Source: an uncultured Rhodopila sp. (GTDB lineage Bacteria; Pseudomonadota; Alphaproteobacteria; Acetobacterales; Acetobacteraceae). From it: a stretch of DNA of 64,000 nucleotides. Position numbers and translations under genes: made by a program. The notes under the pieces are model-generated. The model saw nothing but the letters and a program-made list of their open reading frames with translations. It made no database searches and had not been told where the DNA came from. The DNA is taken from positions 62,001 through 126,000 of the forward strand of contig CAINOE010000107.1 of NCBI GenBank assembly GCA_903851415.1, written 5' to 3'. Shown here in pieces: positions 39,201 to 42,200 of this stretch (positions within the stretch are counted from its first letter, which is position 1; every line of letters starts with the position of its first letter).

Positions 39201-39279
39201 TCAGCAGCGTCAGGGCCTGTTCCGGAGTTGTCTCCCGGCGCTGAACGCGGGTTAGGATGTCCTCGGTCGTCTGGGTCAT
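15235..39279 (-). CDS. Trans-AT polyketide synthase / nonribosomal peptide synthetase with terminal thioesterase
   Basis: A protein of 8014 residues that completes the chain. An N-terminal docking segment (residues 1-35) precedes five polyketide modules, two peptide modules and a thioesterase. Approximate domains: KS 42-450 (Cys197), DH, KR, ACP (Ser1374); KS 1446-1870 (Cys1616), ACP (Ser2083); KS (Cys2316), DH, KR, ACP (Ser3431); KS (Cys3690), long linker, ACP (Ser4279); KS (Cys4527), DH, KR, ACP (Ser5653); C, A, PCP (Ser6730); C, A, PCP (Ser7749); TE (Ser7870, His7985). All ketosynthases keep the HGTGT and GH histidines. No acyltransferase follows any KS; each runs into the usual LP.YPFA.. 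adaptor. Its ATG overlaps the previous synthase stop as ATGA, and its own stop overlaps the transporter start. Confidence 0.95.
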   Translation of the reverse strand: MTQTTEDILTRVQRRETTPEQALTLLKAARQVVSAPRYAAGDIAVVGIAARLPGARNVAAFWRNLTESRESVSDIGQVRWPGEHGQAGLLEGIELFDPAFFHLSPREAELMDPQHRLFLQEAWTALEDAGYAPLSLDGRRCGVFAGCGSGDYLSLLRAAGVPSEAYSLTGNMADVLAARLSYCLNLTGPVLSVQTACSSSLVATHLACESLRRGECEMAIAGGVSLMTSFESYRVLAQTGMLSPDGTCRAFDDRADGFVPAEGVAAIVLKPVAAALADADHIYGVIKATGINYDGRTNGITAPSAPSQTALEAEVYRRFGIDPDTITYIEAHGTGTRLGDPIEVAALTDAFRQFTGRRQFCAIGSVKTNIGHAMPASGLAGLIKVLLCLSHRELVPSLHLQRENSHIDFAGSPFHVNTQRRPWPAAEGAPRRAAVSSFGLSGTNAHLVVEEFSESVPPPLEGPRTVTLSARDPERLAVAARNLAVFLAEHSGLRLADVAHTLAVGRDAMRCRVAIEAASLDDLRHKLLQPLPDGGAAPAAPPIQGARRIPLPTYPFAGHPFWPASVGSSSLRTGLSGPVPQAPAAADGRDETGVAPERDSPPFRVHFTGNEPFLRDHVISRRRVLPGVMYLELARAAAARAGGGAMGEIADVVWLRPLAVGSETRQAEVRLRPEAGGFAFEVVTAEGLHAKGRLTTRQGQPERLDLERIRARCPRPIGASELYEQLARAGLEYGPGFRCVHRILAGDGEALAELHGTPDESCTLPPGLLDAALHSIAAFAASSDPVALPFSLGVFEMLAALPPDAFVHVTRSARHRFQLTITDPAGNVCARMRDFVMQPIGEAATGTLLMCRPVWCEAKPLASGAHPVAAMGTGARYAAQPVLLFDTGTDRWRALRDVHGCDAVLVTPDEQFADIGDDRFTVRPDHAGDYRRLWAALREQGRLPMLILHAWAQQAGSLDQQLARGLHSVAELGRLLSDDPVPLVYLHAPDQPACSAVRAYLRTLRLENARLRAVAVSLDGAADAAAIALAEGAALADGAAGVEEVRYTAGMRREVRGLEAWQPPPSATRLRQGGVYIITGGAGGLGRLFAEHLIRTCQARVVLAGRSPLDPQMLAGLDATHIQADVTRRSDVDALIAATKARFGAVNGIIHGAGVLRDALAVRQTRQDMDAVIAPKLLGCLNLAAAASEEPLDFFALCSSISAVFGNAGQAGYAFANAFLNDFAEQQGGRAISIAWPLWRDGGMGVDAAVEQRLRSSGLEPMAAPAGLRAFEQLLAAGESTPVVLAGDRRRLREVLGLHLPVTADDSPDKAAAPGSPPTASPARAETGLDEGTPPAMTRERVLADLASMAATVLKVAAADFEPDIDVSEYGFDSITFTELANRLNDRFGCNVTPAAFFEHTTLGTFATYLCGAFAGELRRHYTATAPSVPAAPPPEAVPVVARAGDPIAIVGMSGRMPQSADLAAFWAHLAAGDDLIEEVPADRWDWRAIYGDPAQDRNKTRAKWGGFMPDVDRFDHAFFGISPKEAELMDPQQRLFLETVWQAIENAGYRPGDLSGSRTGVFAGVSTSDYYELIRQHVPAVEAHITTGVSHSFLANRISYLLNLRGPSEAIDTACSSALIAIHRAIEAIHSGSCEMALAGGVNVMASPKLAIAFSNAGMLSDDGRCKTFDRRANGYVRAEGVGVVLLKPLSRALADGDHIHALIIGSAENHGGHAASPTAPNPAAQADVIVRACERAGVGPDSLAYIEAHGTGTNLGDPIEINGLKLAFAELARRHNVALAPQSCGIGSVKTNAGHLEAASGMAGLFKLVLGMGHRTIPASLHCSEINPYIQLEGSPFAIVRQARRFEPARPGMPLRAGLSSFGMGGSNAHLVLEAAPRAPEQSRDNAPQLVVLSARTAERLVAYARILADFADREQPDLRALACTLWFGRTAMEERLATVADSVEDLHRKLTAFAAGVRAIDDVRVGDIPGSPARPDLPGRDLHAVAAAWTAGAEVDGDALFPAPRPNRIPLPAYPFARVRHWVADTVSQPPPVHAVTPAAGPAAPFDIEEHLIGLVAREAKIPPETIRPERALESYGIDSMMVVALNRELEKVYGELPNTLLFEHQSIRALTGYLAGRKRVGAPPAERAAAPPVARPQAAPADEDIAIIGLAGRYPMARDLDAFWENLKTGRDCITEIPPERWDYRRYYDPEKGRPDRIYSKWGGFLDGVDLFDPLFFNISPKEAELLDPQERLFLETAWHTLEDAGYSRAGLWDRNVGVYVGVMYGEYQLFGAEELLRGNPVAPRSTYASFANRISYFLNFHGPSMALDTMCSSSLTAVHLACESLRRGESELALAGGVNVSLHPLKYFQLSQGRFAASDGRCRSFGDGGDGYVPGEGVGAVLLKPLRLAIADGDRIHAIIKASSINHGGKTNGYTVPNPTAQSALIAEAFGKAGISPASISYVEAHGTGTSLGDPIEIAALGRVFEGTAEPQSCAIGSVKSNVGHLESAAGIAGLTKVLLQMRHRQLVPSLHADPPNRNIRFGQTPFRVQRELTPWASDGRPRRAAISSFGAGGSNAHLILEEHLAATREPAEPAPEVIVLSARTGQQLRQSASNLLAALDGIETLADLACTLQVGREALDTRLAFVAASLKDVRTGLDLWLAEAPVPDGAGRLHDLARRWAGGADIDWTEHRQGRPGRRIGLPLYPFAREHYWISRPEVRTVLHPETPWLRDHVIGGRVILPGVAVLHLVRAAASLPEARIAGLVWLRPVVVEREPVEVGIVLRAAEAGQEFELRCGERLHAQGRVAPLDAGLDLPPLDLPALRRRCTTSTSGGEHYGRMAAAGLRYGPAMRAAVEFQSGDDTAVVDLQAPGAESPQDAALALLDGALHAVTALATGLSSSVTYVPYRLDSVSFFAPLPARCHAVARTAGANFDIDVVDTAGRVLVAMRGLELRAIGAAPVVAACVVRQEPEEPAMEAAPARSGSAISAVADARTLFFRPVWVEAAAPPARPAPGPVLLLGASESRLSALRQRLGVAVEPATPDTVVAALERLRPAVVVHFSPASQDMDVRALLSIVQASPMPPALLHVHDGNPAGAGVAAFCRSVRQEEPKFAFKTVQLDNWRQAEDIVAAEIGTIDGAEVRYADARRSVRQLEEITQPTGPARLRRQGVYLITGGGGGLGRILDGHLTGDWDARVVPAGRSTWADPRWIRADVTDPAEAQALVAKIIERHGALHGVFHCAGELRDGLVRHKSAADFAAVVAPKVRGALNLLKATADCDLDCFVTFSSIAGLFGNVGQADYAYANAALDVLPGATLSINWPLWEDGGMRASSRAIDWLAANTGLVPLDRAGGLRAFEAAMSLTERQVVVLHGDALRIRRTLAAAAGPQPEVTPAPARAPAPAAASPEAAGRVEDLVRRLLSRELKLPLAAIQPLATFDKYGIDSVSALNMTRSLEETFGDLPKTLLFEHASVADLAAHLVAEYGERIAGPQGDRNTVRAKEGHPSPVVADAGMADGGLAAPPAAVTISRDAATGLPVRPVETAGEIAIIGVAGRYPMADDLDAFWSNLRNGRDCITEIPPERWDRSVSGQARWGGFISDVDRFDPAAFRISPREAACIDPQERLFLQVAWHALEDAGYTRTSVERREIGVFVGVMWGDYQLYGPEQSGRGSHLLPGSSFASVANRVSYVFDLLGPSMAVDTMCSSSLTAIHLATEAIRRGECGMAIAGGVNLSLHPQKYRQLNQGNFTSSDGRCRSFGAGGDGYVPGEGVGAIILKPLAAALADGDQVYAIVKGSRVNHGGRTSGYTVPNPNAQAKVIAQAFERSGCDPVTLSYIEAHGTGTSLGDPIEIAGLAKAFGPRPDQLCAIGSVKSNIGHLESAAGIAGITKVLLQMRHRQLVPSLHSAELNPFIRFEETPFRVQRDLSPWRVPQGQPLRAGVSSFGAGGSNAHVILEAYDMAPPVPSGRPCLIVLSAANADRLDDTIDRLITCIEQHRDTLSLDSVACTLQVGREMMTERIAVVAASLDEVCTVLGAVRRGEAEVAGVFRGSGSPSDAYGLLVSGAAGESFLRAIIQENDLEKLGRLWVAGIPLDWHLLYPAGMPVRVSLPGYAFEKRRCWFDLEAPRPSRPAVTAQTEPVAAPAPAGRRVVLLDPMVVAGNTGSPAGIVTDSGKHPADIGPPLTPSPASAPRVMDGEALPLMTTKAAPAAGAGWASLPLRPDDSAQPPASQPRSVRPVLPAGPEPVTAVLKAPVTPARTAYVKDTVLAELARVLLMQPDEIDPRQSFLDLGVDSVLGVEFIRQINELLGLDVEATKLYDHASVERLTAYLEPLVVTEGAVPEPTPEPAAVRSDTPQPAAAALAEAAPRSVAAGPEPIAIIGMAGRFPGANELDDFWRNLRDGVCSVTEIPPERWPIEQYFDPDPRAPGKSYCKAGGFLADADKFDALFFNISPADAELMDPQQRIYLETAWAALEDAGYSGSALNGARCGAYIGVMGNEYLALVGDRKPAQAMLGNSTAILPARIAYVLNLKGPVFALDTACSSSLVAVHQACNTLRAGEADLMLAGGVTLYLTEKPYICMSKGGMLSPDGLCKTFDDRANGFVPGEAAAVVVLKRLDRALADGDPIHGVILGSGVNQDGHTNGLTAPSADSQCDLEVAVYERFGIDPATISYVEAHGTGTKLGDPIEVDALTRAFRRFTDDVGFCRIGSVKSNIGHTSAAAGVTGLIKVLLSLRHRELPPTLHFRRDNPHIRFEPSPFRVNGSLTPWTGERLRAAVSSFGFSGTNCHIVVEQPPPDPMAPARPGPFAFVLSARSAERLRAAAERLLEALDGKAALDRIAWTLQTGRTTMEHRLAVLAADRQELRGVLRRFITGDTAGAYLSQGPSLGPLPGAFGVERLAQLWTNGFEVDWTSLYGGVTPRRVSLPSYPFARDRHWVTPPDAGVVELALTGEEPNLRDHVVAGRRVVPGTWYLEFARGAAEKLFNEPVRRIRDVLWTRPLDVSDGPALVQVRFERQPGSARFQAGPYCRGLVDFGLPQVAPPRTDIAALRSRCRESMDGIAWYSRLAARGLEYGPSFQTVQRVEWREEAFAIIIRSAGGDGEVLPPASLDGALQIVAALAGEGAFLPLSIGEIGISGPLPSPCFVHVRPAGIEGRTRRFDLDLMDETGQAAITVRDFAISEAGGHDGGNETLYFRPDWHPDGAASPKAPSGEPVLLLDADDRHARMLAEALQARVEVMLPDEAAPDAERYPQQGDEVRIGGRHSPPALTLPDLPHPRIVHLLSQPGLGGDAKARQQRSVHALFRLLRTAPAASQVLVVHDGQPAAAALAAFLKSVRRERAGFAWKTVELDDWSNVAGVIADEIGDLDGSEIRYRFGQRSRRRMEEIPPPAQASRLRRGGVYLITGGTGGLGRLIADHLQRSCGARVVLAGRNAPAGAYAGAFVQADVTDAEDVRRLVTEVTGRFGALHGVIHAAGVLRDGLLCDKAEDDLTAVLAPKIAGALNLLEATAGLPLDFFLCFSSIAAVVGNAGQAGYAYANSYLDALAETSDGRITSINWPLWDSGGMHAAPELEAFLNSLGIASLPPEQGLASFDRVLGAGLPRAMVLYGRRSALLRLVAPPSSVPSTSDAGALAPAVERMLVEMAAGILKIAPSAIDPGKELTQYGVDSIGFVEIAGSLQQSYGIEVPPTIVFEYPSIRALARYLCDCHAESLRGRFPDAAPPAPAAEPQTESEMLPASYGQQALWFLYRLLPDSAAYHVAFHVRLLSPLDIAALRRALRTLAARHELLRAGFRLWEDQIICEVPPVRDIPVLTIDAAGWDQPRLEAAVQAAYQAPFDLERGPPLGARVFTWVDGESILLLTIHHIAIDALSLWLVIGELGELYEAEAAGAPLALPPPPGPYRDFVRWQREMVVSAAGEAHWEYWRAQLAEPRPVTTLPADRPRSAGWSGRGASMGLVLSDALSAGVKVLAQGRSTTPFVVMLTAFFVWLHRWTGEEDLVIGSPMAGRTRPEFARTVGYLVSMVALRADLSGSPTGAELLGRVRHMVFDAMRHQDYPFPLLVERLRLDRGRDQARSPVFQICFVFQSVPDTGGMAGQLVRGDAREVAWGGMRTAPFPMFQQEGQFDLSLDVMPSGGGYALHLSYDPDLFDAATIERMGEQFRTLLEGLVADPDLPVGRLPILPPAERRLVVSEWNATDRPYRLDQPLHELLEEAAIRHAGRDAVVFQDQTLTYAELDAAANRLATHLRGLGVGPDVIVGVCLPRSLDLVVALCGILKAGGAYLPMDTEGPAERVGFMVEDAGCPVVVTCDAHAGWFDTVAVVRMDGDAAVLAACNRGMPSVAVAPGNLAYVIYTSGTTGRPKGVMNTHRGICNRLLWAQEAFGLTEADRVLQKTPYTFDVSVWEFFWPLLTGATLVVVPPDAHRDSTQLIDIIRREQVTTLHFVPSMLRLFLEEAGVETCTSLRRVICSGEALPPELAQRFFSRLGCELHNLYGPTEAAIDVTAWRCRPGDALHCMPIGRPIANTRTYVLDRLMQPVPIGVAGELYIGGVGVAPGYCNRPELTNERFVPDPFGGGPDGRLYRTGDVARFLVDGNIEYLGRADFQVKIRGLRIEPNEIEAVLNEHPAVRASVVIARAVRGPDLDLVAYYVPAAAPPDEAVLKAHLAVVLPEAMIPPFFVTLGALPLSANGKLNRNALPDPMPAETGPGMGAPLVTETEIRLADIWREVLRVPVAGAEAHFFHLGGHSLLAGQVMARIRDSFGVTLRIADLFDTPVLAALARRVETARTVAPSEPLPGEAALSPAQERMWFLCQLEGGASYNVPCVLRIAGAVDADRLAAAFNAVIARHDALRSNIVDVDGLPELLVHPERTIPLEEMPLPGAADIRLLIGQRVAEPFDLARDPLLRVSLLRGEREALLVIVIHHVVCDGWSIGVLLREVAAFYAGAAALPPLPVQYPAVARRQLQALAGARMEQDLSYWQSQLAGAPIVLELPTDRPRPAAQSNEGDIVGFKIDPAVAVRLRRLAEANGCSLFMTLLAAFGALLHRWSGETDIVVGTPVAGRDGSDTEALIGLFVNTVVLRTDLAGNPDFTELLQRVRPVVLEALEHQSVPFGQVVDAIAPPRSMSCAPLFQVMFSFQDVPWAGIDLGGVETMPVRLEGRTGNFDLTLDIVEQQGELLGTFEYSSDLFDRPTIERLASYFHLILRAVAAEPAVRVGEIGLAPAAEPAAKFVRLVHEVIAAAAERTPDAAALWTEDGCWTYRDLLGRARAIAASLRAGEGKSLTPVAAGTVAAGAAIGVPATGRPEAFAAMLGIFLAGLVYVPLEPAAPETRNAFIRRDAGIRRLAPGGSSGDEAYQPVTVAATDPAYIIYTSGSTGQPKGVAVSYGALAAHCTTIQRVYEISSADRVLQWSPMWFDGSLEQALPTLMAGGTVVLTQRRIWTPSEFSCVAQKSGLTVAEVAPSYLHELLLGWSADPASAPATPLRILAVGGDTLMPATVQLWQRMPAVSECLLNSYGPTEVAIAATVYDVPRNAPLARVPIGRPLPGRVVYVLDDAGHRVPDGMAGEIYVGGETLAIGYINRPDLTAEKFVRDPFVDGEQRMYRTGDRGRVRLDGQIEFLGRVDLQVKIRGVRIELGEIEAVLACAEGVAEAAAATAADAAGNPVLIAYAAGTASQKSLSKHLAQRLPAAMQPAAIVVRSSLPHTTTGKIDRRALQAEAARAARRTATATVAPRDETERRLQSIWSEVLNVADIGICDNFFDAGGHSLLAVRLMSRIESEFGRGLPLDALLDRAATIEAQAEHLRGSAGESVSQPGANAGPAIFCMHPVASATLMYRDLIRCLAPARVLRVLPCDVPPGTDVEVIAASALTALRRLQPAGPYHLLGWSAGGVVAFEMACQLAARGEPVDSLTLIDSFLARDLPLPVADEEAMLRAGLPGGAAELDEAFEAMRAVARSLERYVPQRYDGPVLLLHANDSVAGGDAGSWPEIAPRLRISNVPGNHYTMLREPNTGAWAGTLTDWLDAGSLRELT
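15238..15890 (-). other. Terminal thioesterase domain
   Basis: Residues about 7800-8014 form an alpha/beta-hydrolase: nucleophile Ser7870 in GWSAGG, LTLIDSFL as the acid-containing strand, and His7985 in GNHYTML. It releases the finished chain by hydrolysis or ring closure; the sequence does not show which. Confidence 0.92.
15925..18948 (-). other. Peptide module 2: C-A-PCP, substrate unknown
   Basis: Condensation domain with HHVVCDGWS near 6906. The adenylation domain has YTSGSTGQPKG near 7351 and the A10 lysine (TTTGKIDRRAL), but its pocket is unusual: FDGSLEQ where FD.SVWE is expected, VAPSY, LAVGGD and NSYGPTEVAIA, giving D-G-E-E-A-G-S-I-A-K. I do not recognise this code. PCP Ser7749 in AGGHSLLAV. 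Confidence 0.85.
18985..22139 (-). other. Peptide module 1: C-A-PCP, serine predicted
   Basis: Condensation domain with HHIAIDA near 5848. Adenylation domain with YTSGTTGRPKG near 6338. Reading the ten-residue specificity code from FDVSVWE, LHFVPS, VICSGE, NLYGPTEAAID and the final Lys gives D-V-W-H-I-S-L-I-D-K, very close to known serine codes. PCP Ser6730 in LGGHSLLAG. No cyclisation, epimerisation or oxidase domain is present. Confidence 0.88.
22195..26202 (-). other. Module 11: KS-DH-KR-ACP
   Basis: KS (Cys4527) with GGVTLYLTEKPYI, a KS class commonly found after beta-branching modules. DH: DHVVAGRRVVPG (His4944) and SLDGALQ (Asp5095). KR: GGTGGLG near 5392 with an LRD motif. ACP Ser5653 in QYGVDSIGFVE. 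Expected product: an alkene, passed to the peptide part. Confidence 0.87.
26335..28686 (-). other. Module 10: KS-ACP, likely beta-branching site
   Basis: KS of the TMCSSSLT class (Cys3690), an LPGYAFE adaptor, a Pro/Ala-rich linker of roughly 200 residues, then an ACP with LGVDSVLGVEFIRQIN (Ser4279) and ATKLYDHASV. This ACP matches the beta-branching type, which normally has Trp six residues after the serine; here it is Phe. No KR is present, so the beta-keto substrate that the HMG synthase cassette needs is available. Confidence 0.8.
28870..32840 (-). other. Module 9: KS-DH-KR-ACP
   Basis: KS of the TMCSSSLT class (Cys2316). The DH has DHVIGGRVILPG (His2719) and LLDGALH (Asp2871), all catalytic residues present. 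The KR has GGGGGLG near 3164 and an LRD motif. ACP Ser3431 in KYGIDSVSALN. Expected product: an alkene. Confidence 0.88.
32920..34944 (-). other. Module 8: KS-ACP
   Basis: KS of the RWDWR class with CSSA instead of CSSS at the active site (Cys1616) and KTNAGH instead of KTNIGH. The LPAYPFA adaptor leads straight to an ACP (SYGIDSMMVV, Ser2083). There is no KR or DH, so the beta-keto group stays unless enzymes act in trans, or the module may only pass the chain on. Confidence 0.85.
35035..39156 (-). other. Module 7: KS-DH-KR-ACP
   Basis: KS with QTACSSSL (Cys197). The DH keeps His617 and the LLDAALH aspartate (Asp770), but the glycine four residues after His617 is Arg621 (DHVISRRRVLP). The KR has GGAGGLG near residue 1082 and LRD at the stereo motif, suggesting B-type reduction. 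The ACP (EYGFDSITFTELAN) has Ser1374. Expected outcome: an alkene if the DH works, otherwise a hydroxyl. Confidence 0.85.
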
Positions 39280-42200
39280 GCCGGCTCCACCAGTTCAGCC
39301 ACTTGCCGCTGCGCGGTTTCCTGATCGATCTCACCCGCAGCCAGGCGCCGCAGCAGGTCGAGCATCCTGCCGTCACCGGAAAGCTCCGCCGCCTGCGCAC
39401 CCGCCGGCGCGAAGCTGGTGGCGATATGAGCGGCGAGGGTTGCGATCGTCGGGTAGTTGAACAAATCCGTCGCGCGCAGGCCGATGCCGAGGCGTTCGTT
39501 GATGCGATCGACGATCTCGACGGCGAGAATCGAGTCGACGCCGAACTCGACGTAGGGCGTGTCGCGGTCGAAGCCCTGCGGATCGATTTCCAGGACCTGT
39601 GCCAGGCTGGCCCGGATCGCTTCGTCAGGCGCAACAAGGCCAGGGGTGCCGGCCACGGCCGGCGCGCGGCCACGGTCGCCGGTTACAACCTGAGCGGGGC
39701 CAGGGTCGCCAGCCACAACCGGCGCATGGCCATGGTCGCCGGTCACAACCGGCGCGGGGCCAGGGTTGCCGGTCACAACCGACGCGGGGCCAGGGTTGCC
39801 GGTTACAGCCGGGGCGGAGGCCAGCAGCACACACTGCGGCGGCTCGTAGCCGCTGATTGACGGGTGGGTCACGCAGCCGGCCGGATGCAGCCCGGCCTCG
39901 GCAAACGCGTCGTGCCAGCCCGCCGCATCCAGCAGCGGCGATCCGGGCAACCGCCGGTGGCCATCCTGGAAGCGCCACCAGCCGTCCAGGAAGCCGAAGG
40001 TCAGCGTCATGCTCTCCTGGACCGAGGTCGTTTCCGATAAGACCAGCATACCGGCGGGCGCGAGCAGGGTTTTCACGTGGCGCAGCGTCTCGCCGATGTC
40101 CCGGGTGGCGTGCAGCACGTTCACTGCGATGATGATGTCGAACGGGCCGGCGACGCCCTGCGCCGGCGGGTCCTGCTCGATATCCAGCCGGACGAAGGTC
40201 GTCTCCGCCACCGGCTGGCCGAACATGCGCCGGCCAAGCTGCACGAACGCCGGCGACTTATCCGTGTAGCAATAGCGGATGCGCGCCGCGTCCGGAGCCA
40301 GGGCGGCAAGAACCCCTCGTGTCGCGGAACCGGTGCCGGCGCCGATTTCCAGGATGCGCACCGTTCCAGGGCGGCGGCCTGCCAGATCGCGGACGATATC
40401 GGCGGTCTGGCGATTGAAGTAATCGACGCTTGGATTGCCGGCGTAGATTCCCTCGACCAGCGAGCGGTCGCCGTGCGGGAACAGCACGTCCGTGCCCGCG
40501 GCCTCGCCGCGCAGCATGGCGGCGCCGGAGCGCAGGCATGCGCTGACAAATCGGGCGTGCGCGGCGATGTCGGGATGCCGCGCCGCGATGTCTTCCAGGG
40601 CCGGCGCCGGAAGATCCGGCAGCGTGAGGCAGGTGACCGTATCGCCGCTGCGCCGGATGTAGCCGGCAAGGATGAGTATATCGAGCAGCGCGTCGAACTG
40701 CCGCCGCTGGGCTGGCGCGATGCGCAGATCGCCGGGACGGTGGTTGGCACCCGCCCGGGTGAATATCCCCATATCCTGGAACATGCGCAGCAGCGTCCGC
40801 TGGCCGAAGCTCCGCAGCTCGGTTGCCGCCGCGCCCAGCCGTTTCAACACCTCCGGATCGAACGGCAACGCCTCGGGCCGGATGTTTGACGCGGTGTCCG
40901 CGAACGCGGGCGCCGGGGCTGTCAGCAGACCGGCATCCCCCTTGAAGCAGATCACCTGTGGCCGCTCGGGCGCAGCCAGAATGCGATCCAGCGCCGCCAG
41001 ACCCTCCGCCGGTTCGATTGAGGCGAAGCCGAGTGATTCCGCCAGCCGCTTCGCGCTTTCGGACGCTTCGCCCACAGTGCCCCAGTAGCCCCAGTTGATC
41101 GTCTGCACCGGAAACCGTGGCGCGGCGCGCAGGGCGAGTGCGTCCTGATAGGCGCAGCCGGCGGCGTATGCGGCCATGCCGCGGGCGCAGACAAAGCTCT
41201 GCACGGATGAGAAGAAGACCAGAAAGTCCGGTGCGTCGTATTCCAGCCGTTCGAGCAGATTGGCGCTGCCAAGGGTCTTGGCCCGCAACGCCGCCCGCAG
41301 GCCGGCGGCGTCCATCGCCTTCACCAGTTGCGGCCTGACGTCCATCGCCGAGTGAAACACGCCATTGATCGGCCCAACGCCGGTGCGAACCGCGGCGAGG
41401 GCGCCGGCCAGGGCGGCACCATCGGCAACGTCGGCGGCCGTATAAAACACCGTGCCGCCGAGAAGAGCGATCTCATCGCACTGCGCGTCGATCGCCGCGT
41501 CGCGCTGCCGGCGGCCAATCCATGCCAGCCGGGCGTGGCAGGATCGGGCGAGGTGCTTGCTGAGTTCGAAACCGAGGCCGCCCGCACCGCCGATGATCAC
41601 GTAAACACCACGATCGCGGAAGGGCGTGGCGGCGGCGGGCAGATCGAGCCTGGTTGCGGTGCGCCGGTGGATGCGTCCGTCGCGGATGGCCGCCGGCCCG
41701 GTCGCCCCGCCAGCCATCCATCGCTCGGCCAGCGCCCGGGTTGTCTCCTGCCCGAGCGCGGCGGCTGTGGAAACATCGAGGATCCGCAGACGCAATTCGG
41801 GCCGATCCTTCGCCAGTGCCGCCGCGAAGGCGGCGGCGGCGGCGGCCTCCGGATCGGGCCGATCGGCGCCGCGCGCGGCCAGCGCGCCGATGGTCAGAAG
41901 CAGGACCGGCGCCTGATCCGGCCATGACGCCGCCGCCGCTAACAGCGCCTCCGGCCCGTTGATGAAGACGGCCCGGCTGCCAAAGCGGTGGCTGACAGGC
42001 TCGCCGGCGATCGCGACCGTGCAGCCGTCCAGGCCGGCGGGGGTGCCGGACGGGAGCTCGATCGGCTGCCATGCGGGAATGAACAGCAGGCTCTCAGACG
42101 GGTCCGCCATTGCCCGTACCGTGACGTTGCGGAGCCGGACACAGGCGTTGCCGGCGGGATCCAGTACAACGATATCGAAACTGTCCGGCTTGGTCCGACG

